DNA of 64,000 nucleotides from Tsukamurella tyrosinosolvens. Lineage in GTDB: Bacteria > Actinomycetota > Actinomycetes > Mycobacteriales > Mycobacteriaceae. The notes beneath the pieces were generated by a model. The model was not told where the DNA came from and searched no databases. It saw nothing but the letters and a program-made list of their open reading frames with translations. How positions within the stretch are numbered: position 1 is the first letter of the stretch; each line of letters starts with the position of its first letter. Below are positions 17,049 to 25,974 of this stretch, in pieces. The DNA lies in assembly GCF_900104775.1 (NCBI RefSeq), contig NZ_FNSA01000003.1:1984001-2048000 (forward strand), in the 5' to 3' direction. The translations under genes and the position numbers were made by a program.

Positions 17049-17663
17049 CTACTTCGGGGTGTCTGTGGTGTTCGCCCCGACGGTGCGCAGGGCCAGGTCG
17101 GCGTAGAAGTCGCCGATGCGATCGGGGGTGATCTCGCCGCCGTCGTGGTACCAGCGGCCGATGTCGATGCCGCTGGAGAGCACGGCGATCGTCGCCATCC
17201 GCGGGTCCGGGGTGTCGAAGGAGCCGTCCGCGACGCCGGCGTCCACGATCGCGCGCAGCCGGCGGGTGATCTCGCGGCGCAGGCCGCCGATCTCGGCGCG
17301 GTGCTCCTCGGTGAGCGCGTCGAGTTCGTAGTTCACCACCCGGACGCTCGTGTGCGAGGACGCGTGGTGCGTCGCGAAGGCGCGCATGGCGGCGGCCAGG
17401 CGGACGGCGGGGGAGTCCGCGGCGTCGTCGACCGCATCGATGGCGTCGATGATCCGCTGGTGCCCGACGCGCGAGAGCTGGTGCAGCAGTTGTTCCTTGG
17501 ACTTGTAGTGCACGTACACGGCCGCGGGGCTCATGCCGGCGGCGGCGGCGATGTCGCGGGTGGTGGTGCCGTGGAAGCCGCGTTCGGCGAAGGCCTCCGC
17601 GGCGGCGGACAGCAGTCGCGCGCGCGTGGCGTCCGCGCGGGACGGTGCATCGGCTTCGGTCAT
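17049..17663 (-). CDS. TetR-family transcriptional regulator
   Basis: This 204-residue regulator has an N-terminal TetR helix-turn-helix (residues about 14-60: AAEAFAERGFHGTTTRDIAAAAG, with MSPAAVYVHYKSKEQLL as recognition and following helix). The C-terminal ligand/dimer domain resembles those of actinobacterial lipid-catabolism repressors. It probably binds an acyl-CoA. GGAGGGG precedes the ATG at 17663. It is cotranscribed with the adjacent acyl-CoA dehydrogenase and divergent from a thiolase; the shared 168-bp region contains the 16-bp palindrome at 17786-17801. An identical palindrome precedes the operon starting at 19252, so this protein is the obvious candidate regulator for both. Confidence 0.9.
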   Translation of the reverse strand: MTEADAPSRADATRARLLSAAAEAFAERGFHGTTTRDIAAAAGMSPAAVYVHYKSKEQLLHQLSRVGHQRIIDAIDAVDDAADSPAVRLAAAMRAFATHHASSHTSVRVVNYELDALTEEHRAEIGGLRREITRRLRAIVDAGVADGSFDTPDPRMATIAVLSSGIDIGRWYHDGGEITPDRIGDFYADLALRTVGANTTDTPK

Positions 17664-17785
17664 CGTTTCCCCTCCGGCGCCACCGCGATGCGGCGCATCG
17701 GCGCGGTGTCTCTACTGTGAACGGGACCACAGGAGACGGTTCATTGACGACCGGCTCTCAGTGGTGCAGAGTAGATGGTACACCG

Positions 17786-17801
17786 CTAAGCGAGCGCTTA
17801 G
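17786..17801. promoter_or_regulatory. Palindromic operator, copy 1
   Basis: CTAAGCG-AG-CGCTTAG is a perfect 7+2+7 inverted repeat, 30 nt upstream of the thiolase ATG and within the TetR/thiolase divergent region. The form (about 16-18 bp, dyad-symmetric) is typical of TetR-family operators. The same 16 bases recur exactly at 19211-19226. Confidence 0.8.
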
Positions 17802-17831
17802 TTAGTAATGGTTCAACTCGGAGGTCATTCC

Positions 17832-19049
17832 ATGCCCGAAGCCGTCATCGTCTCCACCGCCCGGTCGCCCATCGGGCGCGCAGCGAAGGGCTCGCTCAAG
17901 GACGTCCGCCCGGACGACCTCTCCGTCCAGATGGTGCAGGCCGCGCTGGCCAAGGTGCCCGGCCTCGATCCCCGCGAGATCGACGACCTCATGTTCGGCT
18001 GCGGCCAGCCCGCGGGCGAGTCGGGCTTCAACATCGCCCGCGTGGTCGCCGTCGAGGCGGGCCTCGATCACCTGCCCGGCGTCACCGTCAACCGTTACTG
18101 CAGCTCGAGCCTGCAGACCACCCGGATGGCCTTCCACGCGATCAAGGCGGGGGAGGGCGACGTCTTCATCTCCGGCGGCGTCGAGACCGTGAGCCGCTAC
18201 ATCAAGGGCAACGCCGACGGCCTGCCCGATACCAAGAACGCACTCTTCGCCGACGCCGAGGCGCGCACCGCGACTTTCGCCGGCGGCGGCCAGACCTGGG
18301 TCGACCCGCGCGAGGCGGGCGTGCTGCCGGACGTCTACATCGCCATGGGGCAGACCGCGGAGAACGTCGCGCAGTTCAAGAACGTCAGCCGTCAGGACCA
18401 GGACGAGTGGGGCGTGCGCAGCCAGAACCGCGCCGAGGCCGCCATCGCCTCGGGCTTCTGGGCAAAGGACATCACCCCGGTCACGCTCGCCGACGGCACC
18501 GTCGTCTCCACGGACGACGGTCCGCGCGCCGGTGTCACCTACGAGGGCATTGCGGGCCTCAAGCCGGTCTTCCGCCCGGACGGCACCGTCACGGCCGGTA
18601 ACTGCTGCCCGCTCAACGACGGCGCGGCCGCCGTGGTGATCATGTCCGACGAGAAGGCCAAGGCACTCGGCCTGACGCCGCTCGCACGCATCGTCTCCAC
18701 CGGCGTCACCGGCCTCTCGCCCGAGATCATGGGTCTCGGCCCCGTCGAGGCCTCGAAGCAGGCGCTGCAGCGCGCCGGCCTGTCGATCGGCGACATCGAC
18801 CTCATGGAGGTCAACGAGGCCTTCGCGGCGCAGGTGATCCCGTCGGTGCGCGACCTCGGCATCGATGCCGACAAGGTCAACGTCAACGGCGGCGCCATCG
18901 CCGTCGGCCACCCCTTCGGCATGACCGGCGCGCGCATCACCAGCACGCTGATCAACTCGCTGCAGTGGCACGACAAGCAGTTCGGCCTCGAGACCATGTG
19001 CGTCGGCGGCGGCCAGGGCATGGCGATGATCATCGAGCGGCTCAGCTGA
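17832..19049 (+). CDS. Acetyl-CoA C-acyltransferase (thiolase, FadA type)
   Basis: This thiolase has 405 residues. It catalyses the last step of beta-oxidation, cleaving 3-ketoacyl-CoA with CoA. The catalytic triad is intact: Cys90 in NRYCSSSLQ (acyl-enzyme), His360 in AVGHPFGMTGAR and Cys390 in MCVGGGQGMA. The N-terminal PEAVIVSTARSPIGR and the SRQDQDEWGVRSQ segment are typical of actinobacterial degradative thiolases. I chose the ATG at 17832 because CGGAGG lies 8 nt upstream; an upstream ATG at 17808 lacks such a site and overlaps the operator flank. It is divergent from the TetR-FadE pair, is followed by a strong terminator, and shares its operator sequence with the downstream operon. Confidence 0.95.
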   Translation: MPEAVIVSTARSPIGRAAKGSLKDVRPDDLSVQMVQAALAKVPGLDPREIDDLMFGCGQPAGESGFNIARVVAVEAGLDHLPGVTVNRYCSSSLQTTRMAFHAIKAGEGDVFISGGVETVSRYIKGNADGLPDTKNALFADAEARTATFAGGGQTWVDPREAGVLPDVYIAMGQTAENVAQFKNVSRQDQDEWGVRSQNRAEAAIASGFWAKDITPVTLADGTVVSTDDGPRAGVTYEGIAGLKPVFRPDGTVTAGNCCPLNDGAAAVVIMSDEKAKALGLTPLARIVSTGVTGLSPEIMGLGPVEASKQALQRAGLSIGDIDLMEVNEAFAAQVIPSVRDLGIDADKVNVNGGAIAVGHPFGMTGARITSTLINSLQWHDKQFGLETMCVGGGQGMAMIIERLS

Positions 19050-19069
19050 TCCGCGACTGATCGCCCATG

Positions 19070-19103
19070 GAGCGGCCCGCACGCCTCGGCGTGCGGGCCG
19101 CTC
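19070..19103 (+). terminator. Hairpin terminator after the thiolase gene
   Basis: A perfect 15-bp stem (19070-19084 with 19089-19103) closes a 4-nt CTCG loop, followed by GTCGTTT. It lies 21 nt after the thiolase stop codon and separates it from the next operon. Confidence 0.8.
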
Positions 19104-19210
19104 GTCGTTTCCGGCGTGTGGGGACGCAACCGTCCGTACTGTGAGGAGCGTCACAGGGGTTCGCACGCCCAACGGGTCGTCACACGGCGGCGTGTGTCGT
19201 AGGCTACAAA

Positions 19211-19226
19211 CTAAGCGAGCGCTTAG
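19211..19226. promoter_or_regulatory. Palindromic operator, copy 2
   Basis: This is the same 16 bases as copy 1 (CTAAGCG-AG-CGCTTAG), here extended to 18 bp by flanking A and T. It lies 25 nt before the first gene of the 12-gene operon and just downstream of a TAGGCT hexamer (19200-19205), so bound repressor would cover the transcription start. A second inverted repeat, CACACG-GCGG-CGTGTG (19181-19196), lies just upstream. Confidence 0.8.
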
Positions 19227-19251
19227 TCAGTTTGAACGGAAGGTGTGAAGC

Positions 19252-20004
<753 letters not shown>

Positions 20005-20007
20005 GCC

Positions 20008-20814
20008 ATGGCCGCCTTCGACCCGAAGGGCAAGGGCGTCGTCGTCACCGGCGCCGGCAACGGCATCGGCGCGGCGCTCGCCCGCGAGCTCGCCGCCCGC
20101 GGCGCCCGCGTCGTCGTCGCCGACCTCGACGCCGACGGTGCCGCGCGCACCGTCGCCGAGATCGCCGCCGCAGGCGGCACCGCGTACGCCGCGCCCGGCG
20201 ACGCGGCGTCGGAGGACGGGGTCGCCGCCCTCGTCGCGACCGCGCGGCGCGAGCTCGGCGCGATCGACGCCTGGTACGCCAACGCGGGCGTCGACCGCGG
20301 CCGCGGCCTCGACACGCCCGAGTCCGAATGGGCGCTGTCGCTGGACGTCAACGTGATGGCGCACGTGCGCGCCGCCCGGCTGCTCGTCCCCGAGTGGGTC
20401 GCGGCGGGCGGCGGCCGGTTCGTGGTCACCGCCTCCGCGGCGGGCCTGCTCACCATGCTCGGCGCGCCCGCGTACTCGGTGACCAAGCACGCCGCCGTCG
20501 CGTTCGCCGAGTGGCTGTCGGCGACCTACCGCCACCGTGGCGTCGTCGTTCAGGCGATCTGCCCGCAGGGCGTGAAGACCGGCATGCTCGAGCGCTCGGG
20601 CGAGCTGGAGGAGCTGCTCAGCCGCGACTCCGCACTCACGCCCGAGCAGGTGGCGACGCTCGCCGTCGACGCGCTGGCCGGCGACGAGTTCCTGATCCTC
20701 CCGCACCCCGAGGTGGCGGGCTACTACGCCGTCCGCGCGACCGCGACCGACAAGTGGCTGCACGGCATGAACAAGCTGCAGCAGCGGCTCGAGACGAAGG
20801 AGGGCGACCGATGA
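20008..20814 (+). CDS. SDR-family oxidoreductase, operon gene 2
   Basis: This is a 268-residue classical short-chain dehydrogenase, clearly distinct from its upstream neighbour. It shows TGAGNGIG for the cofactor, DLDADG after strand two (the aspartate suggests NAD preference), YANAG, and a catalytic set in TASAAGL plus YSVTKHA. The C-terminal half is longer than in FabG-like enzymes and ends in a helical tail (LHGMNKLQQRL). The substrate is not evident; the setting points to a hydroxyacyl or alcohol intermediate. Its stop codon overlaps the start of the next gene (ATGA). Confidence 0.88.
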   Translation: MAAFDPKGKGVVVTGAGNGIGAALARELAARGARVVVADLDADGAARTVAEIAAAGGTAYAAPGDAASEDGVAALVATARRELGAIDAWYANAGVDRGRGLDTPESEWALSLDVNVMAHVRAARLLVPEWVAAGGGRFVVTASAAGLLTMLGAPAYSVTKHAAVAFAEWLSATYRHRGVVVQAICPQGVKTGMLERSGELEELLSRDSALTPEQVATLAVDALAGDEFLILPHPEVAGYYAVRATATDKWLHGMNKLQQRLETKEGDR

Positions 20815-21800
20815 GGGCCTGGCAGGTACAGGAACTGGGGGAGCCGCTCGCGGTGCTCCGCGAGGTCGACGCCCCGACGCCCGAGCCGGGGCCCGGGCAG
20901 CTCACCGTCCGCACGCTCGCGACCGCGGCGAACTTCCCCGACGTGCTCATGTGCCGCGGCCTCTACCAGGTCAAGCCCGATCTGCCGTTCACGCCCGGCG
21001 TCGAGCTGTGCGGCGAGGTCGTCGCCCTCGGCGAGGGCGTCGAGGGCTTCACGGTGGGGCAGCGCGTCCTCGGCGGCTCCGCGCTCCCGCACGGCGGCTT
21101 CGCCGAGTACGCGGTCCTCAATGCGGCGCAGGCCTTCCCGGCGCCGGCGTCGCTCGACGACGCGCAAGCCTCGTCGCTGTTCATCGGCTACCAGACCGGC
21201 TGGTTCGGGCTGCACCGTCGCGCGCACCTGCAGGCGGGCGAGACGCTGCTGGTGCACGCCGCCGCGGGCGGAGTGGGCAGCGCCGCGATCCAGCTCGGGA
21301 AGGCCGCGGGCGCCACGGTCATCGGTGTCGTCGGCGGGCCCGAGAAGGCGGAGGTCGCCCGCGCGCTGGGCGCCGACGTCGTGGTCGACCGCCGCACCGA
21401 GGACTTCGTCCAGGTGGTCAAGGCCGAGACCGGCGGCCGCGGCGCCGACGTGATCTACGACCCCGTCGGTGGCGACACCTACCAGCGGTCCACCAAGTGC
21501 ATCGCGTTCGAGGGCCGGATCCTCGTCGTCGGCTTCGCCGGCGGCACCATCCAGGAGGCCGCCCTCAACCACGCGCTGATCAAGAACTACTCGATCGTCG
21601 GGCTGCACTGGGGTCTGTACAACGCCCACGACCCGGCCGCGGTGCAGCAGTGCCACGCGGAGCTCACGGCGCTGGCCGACCAGGGCCTGGTGAACCCGCT
21701 GGTCAGCGAGCGCCTGCCGTTCGACGCGGTGCCGGACGGCTTGCAGCGCCTCGGCGACGGCACGACGGTGGGCCGCGTGGTCTACCAGGCGGCCCCGTGA
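20811..21800 (+). CDS. NADPH:quinone oxidoreductase-like MDR protein
   Basis: This is a zinc-independent medium-chain dehydrogenase/reductase of 329 residues. The N-terminal GroES-like domain begins MRAWQVQELGEP; the Rossmann domain contains VHAAAGGVGSAAIQLGKAAGATVIG. Structural zinc cysteines are absent, as in the QOR and enoyl-reductase branches. The sequence VIYDPVGGDTYQRSTKCIAFEGRILVVGFAGG is typical of the actinobacterial QOR group. It may reduce an alpha,beta-unsaturated carbonyl. The ATG at 20811 follows AAGGAGGG and overlaps the previous stop by 4 nt. Confidence 0.88.
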   Translation: MRAWQVQELGEPLAVLREVDAPTPEPGPGQLTVRTLATAANFPDVLMCRGLYQVKPDLPFTPGVELCGEVVALGEGVEGFTVGQRVLGGSALPHGGFAEYAVLNAAQAFPAPASLDDAQASSLFIGYQTGWFGLHRRAHLQAGETLLVHAAAGGVGSAAIQLGKAAGATVIGVVGGPEKAEVARALGADVVVDRRTEDFVQVVKAETGGRGADVIYDPVGGDTYQRSTKCIAFEGRILVVGFAGGTIQEAALNHALIKNYSIVGLHWGLYNAHDPAAVQQCHAELTALADQGLVNPLVSERLPFDAVPDGLQRLGDGTTVGRVVYQAAP

Positions 21801-22483
21801 CCGCCGCGGTCGACACCGCGGCGAGCCGTGCGGTGGACGCCGTCCTGTTCGACTACGGCGGCGTCCTCACCGAGCCGATGCGGCACAGCATCGAGGCGTG
21901 GATCGCCGACGAGGGCATCGAGCCCGCGAGCTTCACCGCCACGCTCAAGGCCTGGCTCGGCCGGGACGCCGACGCGGGCAGCCCGATCCACCGCCTGGAG
22001 ACGGGCGAGCTGCCCGAGCCGGAGTTCGACGCCGCCTTCGCCGCGGCGCTGCGCACCCGCACGGGCGAGCCCGTGCACCCCGACGGGGTGCTGCGCCGCA
22101 TGTTCGCCCGGATCCAGGAGGACCCCGCGATGTGGGACCTCGCCGAGGACCTGCGCGCCGCGGGCGTGCCGGTGGCGATCGTCTCCAACAGCTGGGGCGG
22201 CGGGAACCTCTATCCCCGTGAGCGTCTCGCGGCCCTCTTCGCGCCGGTGATCATCTCGGAGGAGGTGGGGCTGCGCAAGCCCGACCCCGCCATCTTCCGG
22301 CTCGCCCTCGAGCGGCTCGGTGTGCCGCCCGAGCGCGCCGCCTTCATCGACGACGCGACCCCCAACGTCGACGGCGCCGCGGCCCTGGGCATCCACGCGA
22401 TCCACCACACCGACCCCGGCACCACCCGCACGGCGCTGCGCGACCTCGTTCCCGCGCTCGCCGACGCACCCATCCACCCCTGA
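21797..22483 (+). CDS. HAD-superfamily hydrolase (ACAD10/epoxide-hydrolase N-domain type)
   Basis: This is a 228-residue haloacid-dehalogenase fold protein. Motif I is LFDYGGVLT: the nucleophilic aspartate is kept but the usual second aspartate is a glycine, as in the HAD domains of the ACAD10 group. Motif II is IVSNSW, motif III the lysine in GLRKPDPAIF, and motif IV FIDDATPNV. It could be a phosphatase acting on a phosphorylated intermediate, or could have lost activity. The start is a GTG at 21797 overlapping the previous stop (GTGA). It sits four genes before an ACAD11-type dehydrogenase with the APH kinase between, the set that is fused into one polypeptide in vertebrate ACAD10. Confidence 0.85.
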   Translation: MTAAVDTAASRAVDAVLFDYGGVLTEPMRHSIEAWIADEGIEPASFTATLKAWLGRDADAGSPIHRLETGELPEPEFDAAFAAALRTRTGEPVHPDGVLRRMFARIQEDPAMWDLAEDLRAAGVPVAIVSNSWGGGNLYPRERLAALFAPVIISEEVGLRKPDPAIFRLALERLGVPPERAAFIDDATPNVDGAAALGIHAIHHTDPGTTRTALRDLVPALADAPIHP

Positions 22484-22494
22484 AGGAGAACACC

Positions 22495-23247
22495 ATGACC
22501 CAGCGCATCGCCATCGTGACCGGAGCCGCCCGTGGCATCGGCGCCGAGGTGGCCCGCCGCCTCGCCTCCGACGGGCACGCCGTCGCCGTCCTCGACCTCG
22601 ACGAGGCCGCCTGCGCGGCGGTCGCCGAGCAGATCACCGCCGCCGGCGGCCGCGCGATCGGCGTGGGCGTGGACGTCGCCGACGAGGAGAAGGTCGCGGC
22701 CGCGGTCACCCGCGTGGCCGACGAGCTCGGCGCCCCCACGATCCTGATCAACAACGCCGGCATCCTCCGGGACAACCTGCTGTTCAAGATGTCCGTCTCC
22801 GACTGGGACCAGGTCATGGCGGTGCACCTGCGCGGCGCCTTCCTCATGTCCCGCGAGGTGCAGAAGTACCAGACCAAGGAGGGCTGGGGCCGCATCGTCA
22901 ACCTGTCCTCGACCTCGGCGCTGGGCAACCGCGGCCAGGCGAACTACTCCGCCGCGAAGGCCGGCATGCAGGGCTTCACCAAGACCCTCGCCATCGAACT
23001 CGGCAAGTTCGGCGTGACCGCGAACGCGATCGCCCCCGGCTTCATCGCCACCGACATGACCGCCGCCACCGCCGAGCGCATCGGTGTGCCCTTCGAGGAC
23101 TTCAAGGCCTTCTCCGCCAAGGAGATCCCCGTGCAGCGCGTCGGCGAGCCCGCGGACATCGCGCACGCCGCCAGTTTCTTCGCCAGCGAGGGCGCGGGCT
23201 TCGTCTCGGGCCAGGTGCTGTACGTGGCCGGCGGGCCCAAGGACTAG
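22495..23247 (+). CDS. FabG-like 3-oxoacyl/3-hydroxyacyl reductase (SDR)
   Basis: This is a 250-residue classical SDR close to FabG: TGAARGIG at the cofactor site, DLDEAAC after strand two, LINNAGILRDN, and catalytic Ser in NLSSTSALGNRG with YSAAKAG. The ending (GEPADIAHAASFFASEGAGFVSGQVLYVAGGP) is typical of the 3-ketoacyl reductase group. In a degradative operon it would run as a 3-hydroxyacyl-CoA dehydrogenase, though reduction of a 4-oxoacyl-CoA (as LvaD does in Pseudomonas) is also possible. GGAG lies 7-10 nt upstream of the ATG. Confidence 0.9.
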   Translation: MTQRIAIVTGAARGIGAEVARRLASDGHAVAVLDLDEAACAAVAEQITAAGGRAIGVGVDVADEEKVAAAVTRVADELGAPTILINNAGILRDNLLFKMSVSDWDQVMAVHLRGAFLMSREVQKYQTKEGWGRIVNLSSTSALGNRGQANYSAAKAGMQGFTKTLAIELGKFGVTANAIAPGFIATDMTAATAERIGVPFEDFKAFSAKEIPVQRVGEPADIAHAASFFASEGAGFVSGQVLYVAGGPKD

Positions 23248-23274
23248 GACCGGACAGGACGAGGAGACGAGAAC

Positions 23275-23727
23275 ATGCGGGTACTCAACGGACTCGAGGA
23301 ACTGCAGGCGGCCGTGGGGGAGCACCTCGGCTACAGCGACTGGGTCGAGATCGATCAGCGGCGGATCGACCTGTTCGCCGAGGCCACCGGCGATCACCAG
23401 TGGATCCACGTCGATCCCGAGAAGGCGAAGGCCGGTCCGTTCGGCTCGACCATCGCCCACGGCTATTTGACCCTGTCCCTCATCCCGATGCTCGTGTGGC
23501 AGATCTACACCGTCGAGGGCACGAAGATGGGCGTCAACTACGGCAGCAACAAGGTCCGCTTCCCGGCTCCGGTGCCCGTCGGTTCCCGCGTCCGGGCCGG
23601 CGTCGAGCTGGTCTCGGTCACCCCGGGCGGCGGCGGCCAGCAGGTCGTCGCCCGCGTGACCATCGAGCGGGAGGGCGGCGACCGCCCCGCGTGCGTCGCC
23701 GAGACCGTCTCCGTGGTGGTCTTCTGA
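23275..23727 (+). CDS. MaoC-family (R)-specific enoyl-CoA hydratase
   Basis: This is a single-hotdog hydratase of 150 residues. The catalytic dyad is clear in FAEATGDHQWIHVD (Asp40, His45), followed by GPFGSTIAHGYLTLSLIP, the substrate-binding helix segment. It resembles mycobacterial HtdZ-like proteins. It would add water to a trans-2-enoyl-CoA to give (R)-3-hydroxyacyl-CoA, the natural step after an acyl-CoA dehydrogenase or a phosphate elimination. Its stop overlaps the kinase start by one nucleotide (TGATG). Confidence 0.92.
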   Translation: MRVLNGLEELQAAVGEHLGYSDWVEIDQRRIDLFAEATGDHQWIHVDPEKAKAGPFGSTIAHGYLTLSLIPMLVWQIYTVEGTKMGVNYGSNKVRFPAPVPVGSRVRAGVELVSVTPGGGGQQVVARVTIEREGGDRPACVAETVSVVVF

Positions 23728-24743
23728 TGGCGGAGCAGCACCCGGGCCTCGACCTCGACGTCCTCGGCACGTGGCTCCCGCAGCACGTGCAGGGCGCGGG
23801 CTCGCGGCTCGAGGCCGTCCTCATCGCGGGCGGCAAGTCGAACCTCACCTACCGCATCTCCGACGGTGCCTCGTCCTGGATCCTGCGCCGCCCGCCGGTC
23901 GGCAAGCTCCTGCCGTCCGCGCACGACATGGGCCGCGAGTACCGGATGATGTCGGCGCTCGGTGGCACCGCGGTGCCGGTCCCGGTGATGTACGCCTACT
24001 GCGACGATGCCGAGGTGCTCGGGGCGCCGTTCTACGTGATGAGCGAGATCGACGGCGTACCGTACCGCCGTGCGACGGAGCTGGAGGCACTCGGCGCGGA
24101 CCGCACACGGGCCATCTCCGAGCGGCTCGTCGACACCCTCGTCGACCTGCACCACGTGGACCCGGCGAGCGTCGGCCTCGCCGACTTCGGTCGCCCCGAG
24201 GGCTTCCTCGGCCGGCAGGTGCAGCGCTGGCGCAAGCAGTTCGCCGCCGCGCACACCCGCGACCTGCCCAAGGTGGACGAGCTGTTCAGCGCCCTGGAGG
24301 CACGGGTGCCGGCGGACGCGGTGCCCGGTATCGTGCACGGCGACTACCGCCTCGACAACGTGCTGGTCTCGCCGCAGGACGAGCCGGCCGCCGTCGTCGA
24401 CTGGGAGCTCGCGACCATCGGCGACTCGCTGACCGACCTCGCGCTCATGGTCGTCTACGGCCGCCTGGCGAAGGTCTCCGCCGGCACCGTCAGCGACGTG
24501 AGCGAGGCGCCCGGCTACCTCGACGAGCAGCAGATCATCGACCGCTACGCCGCCGGATCCGACCGGGACCTCGGCGATTTCGGCTTCTACATCGCCCTCT
24601 CCTGCTTCAAGCTCGCAGGCATCGTCGAGGGCATCCACTACCGCTACGTCAACGGCCAGACCGTCGGCGAGGGCTTCGCGGAGGCCGGGGAGGCAGTGAA
24701 CCCGCTGCTCGACGCCGGCCTCGACGCACTGAAGGAGAACTGA
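23727..24743 (+). CDS. APH-family phosphotransferase, ACAD11/LvaA type (putative hydroxyacyl-CoA kinase)
   Basis: This is a kinase of the aminoglycoside phosphotransferase fold, 338 residues. The early loop [10 protein letters not shown], the [22 protein letters not shown] segment, the catalytic HGDYRLDN (His204, Asp206, Asn211) and the metal-binding VVDWE (Asp225) match the APH domain of animal ACAD10/ACAD11 and the LvaA kinase of the Pseudomonas levulinate pathway. Those enzymes phosphorylate the 4-hydroxyl of 4-hydroxyacyl-CoA so that it can be eliminated. The neighbouring ACAD11-type dehydrogenase starts 1 nt after its stop, which supports this role over antibiotic resistance. The substrate here is inferred. 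Confidence 0.9.
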   Translation: MAEQHPGLDLDVLGTWLPQHVQGAGSRLEAVLIAGGKSNLTYRISDGASSWILRRPPVGKLLPSAHDMGREYRMMSALGGTAVPVPVMYAYCDDAEVLGAPFYVMSEIDGVPYRRATELEALGADRTRAISERLVDTLVDLHHVDPASVGLADFGRPEGFLGRQVQRWRKQFAAAHTRDLPKVDELFSALEARVPADAVPGIVHGDYRLDNVLVSPQDEPAAVVDWELATIGDSLTDLALMVVYGRLAKVSAGTVSDVSEAPGYLDEQQIIDRYAAGSDRDLGDFGFYIALSCFKLAGIVEGIHYRYVNGQTVGEGFAEAGEAVNPLLDAGLDALKEN

Positions 24744-24744
24744 C

Positions 24745-25974
24745 ATGGAATTCGCGTACGACGCCAGGACCACGGAGTTGATCGGACAGGTCAACGACTT
24801 CATGGACAGCCACGTCTACCCGGCGGAGGAGACCTTCCACCGCCAGCTCGCGGAGTTGGAGAACCGCTGGGCCTGGGACAGCGCCCCGGTCCTGCACGAG
24901 CTTCGTGCCGAGGCCCGCGGCCGCGGGTTCTGGAACTTCTTCCTCCCCGGCGAGAACGGCGCGGGACTGACCAACCTGCAGTACGCGCCGCTCGCCGAGA
25001 TCTCCGGCCGCAGCCTGCACCTCGCGCCCGCGGTGTTCAACTGCGCCGCGCCGGATACGGGGAACATGGAGGTGCTCAACGAGTTCGGCACCGCCGCACA
25101 GAAGGATCAGTGGCTCACGCCGCTCCTGAACGGCGAGATCCGTTCGGCCTTCGCGATGACCGAGCCCGACGTCGCCAGCTCCGACGCCACCAACATCGGC
25201 CTGTCGATCGTCCGCGACGGCGACGACTACGTGATCAACGGCCGCAAGTGGTGGATCACCGGCGCCATGAACCCGAACTGCAAGATCTTCATCGTCATGG
25301 GCAAGACCGCGCCCGACGCCGAGCGCCACCGCCAGCAGTCGCAGATCCTCGTGCCCCGGGACACCCCGGGCCTGGAGGTGCTGCGCGGCATGGAGGTCTT
25401 CGGCTACGACGATCACAGCCACGGCGGTCACGCCGAGATGCGGTTCACCGACGTGCGCGTCCCCGCCGCCAACCTGATCGGCGAGGAGGGCGACGGCTTC
25501 GCCATCGCGCAGGCCCGCCTCGGGCCCGGCCGTATCCACCACTGCATGCGCTCGATCGGCGTGGCGGAGCGGGCCGTCGAGCTGATGTGCGAGCGGGTTT
25601 CGGGCCGCACCGCTTTCGGAAAGCCGCTGTCGGAGCAGGGCGTGATCCGCGACTGGATCGCCGAGTCTCGGGTCCGGATCGAGCAGCTGCGCCTGCTCGT
25701 GCTCAAGACCGCGTGGCTCATGGACACCGTCGGCAACCGCGGCGCCCACACCGAGATCCAGGCGATCAAGATCGCCACCCCGCAGACGGTGCAGTGGATC
25801 CTCGACAAGGCCATCCAGTCGCACGGCGCCGGCGGACTGTCCCAGGACTTCCCGCTCGCCGAGTACTACGCCGGCATCCGCACGCTGCGGTTCGCCGACG
25901 GCCCCGACGAGGTGCACAAGAACTCGCTGGCGCGGGCGGAGCTCAAGCGCGTCGCCGCCAAGAAGGCGCAGTGA
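24745..25974 (+). CDS. Acyl-CoA dehydrogenase, ACAD10/ACAD11 type
   Basis: This is a 409-residue flavoprotein. It begins with the long N-terminal helix [16 protein letters not shown] and FWNFFLP typical of the ACAD11/LvaC/FadE2 branch, continues with [15 protein letters not shown] (flavin region) and [13 protein letters not shown], and ends with [32 protein letters not shown]. In ACAD11 and LvaC this domain works with a phosphotransferase to convert 4-phosphohydroxyacyl-CoA to enoyl-CoA rather than carrying out plain dehydrogenation. GAAGGAG lies 6-12 nt upstream of the ATG. Its tight coupling to the kinase gene (1-nt gap) suggests the two form the bacterial split version of ACAD11. Confidence 0.93.
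   Translation: MEFAYDARTTELIGQVNDFMDSHVYPAEETFHRQLAELENRWAWDSAPVLHELRAEARGRGFWNFFLPGENGAGLTNLQYAPLAEISGRSLHLAPAVFNCAAPDTGNMEVLNEFGTAAQKDQWLTPLLNGEIRSAFAMTEPDVASSDATNIGLSIVRDGDDYVINGRKWWITGAMNPNCKIFIVMGKTAPDAERHRQQSQILVPRDTPGLEVLRGMEVFGYDDHSHGGHAEMRFTDVRVPAANLIGEEGDGFAIAQARLGPGRIHHCMRSIGVAERAVELMCERVSGRTAFGKPLSEQGVIRDWIAESRVRIEQLRLLVLKTAWLMDTVGNRGAHTEIQAIKIATPQTVQWILDKAIQSHGAGGLSQDFPLAEYYAGIRTLRFADGPDEVHKNSLARAELKRVAAKKAQ

Noticed and set aside
15102-17720. An 872-codon plus-strand frame across the rhomboid-like, FadE and TetR genes
   Set aside because: It crosses three real minus-strand genes and their spacers, and its translation is a valine/glycine/arginine/histidine shadow without motifs.
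23727-24743. Aminoglycoside resistance gene
   Set aside because: The APH fold alone suggests it, but the [13 protein letters not shown] segment and the operon setting match hydroxyacyl-CoA kinases of the ACAD11/LvaA type.
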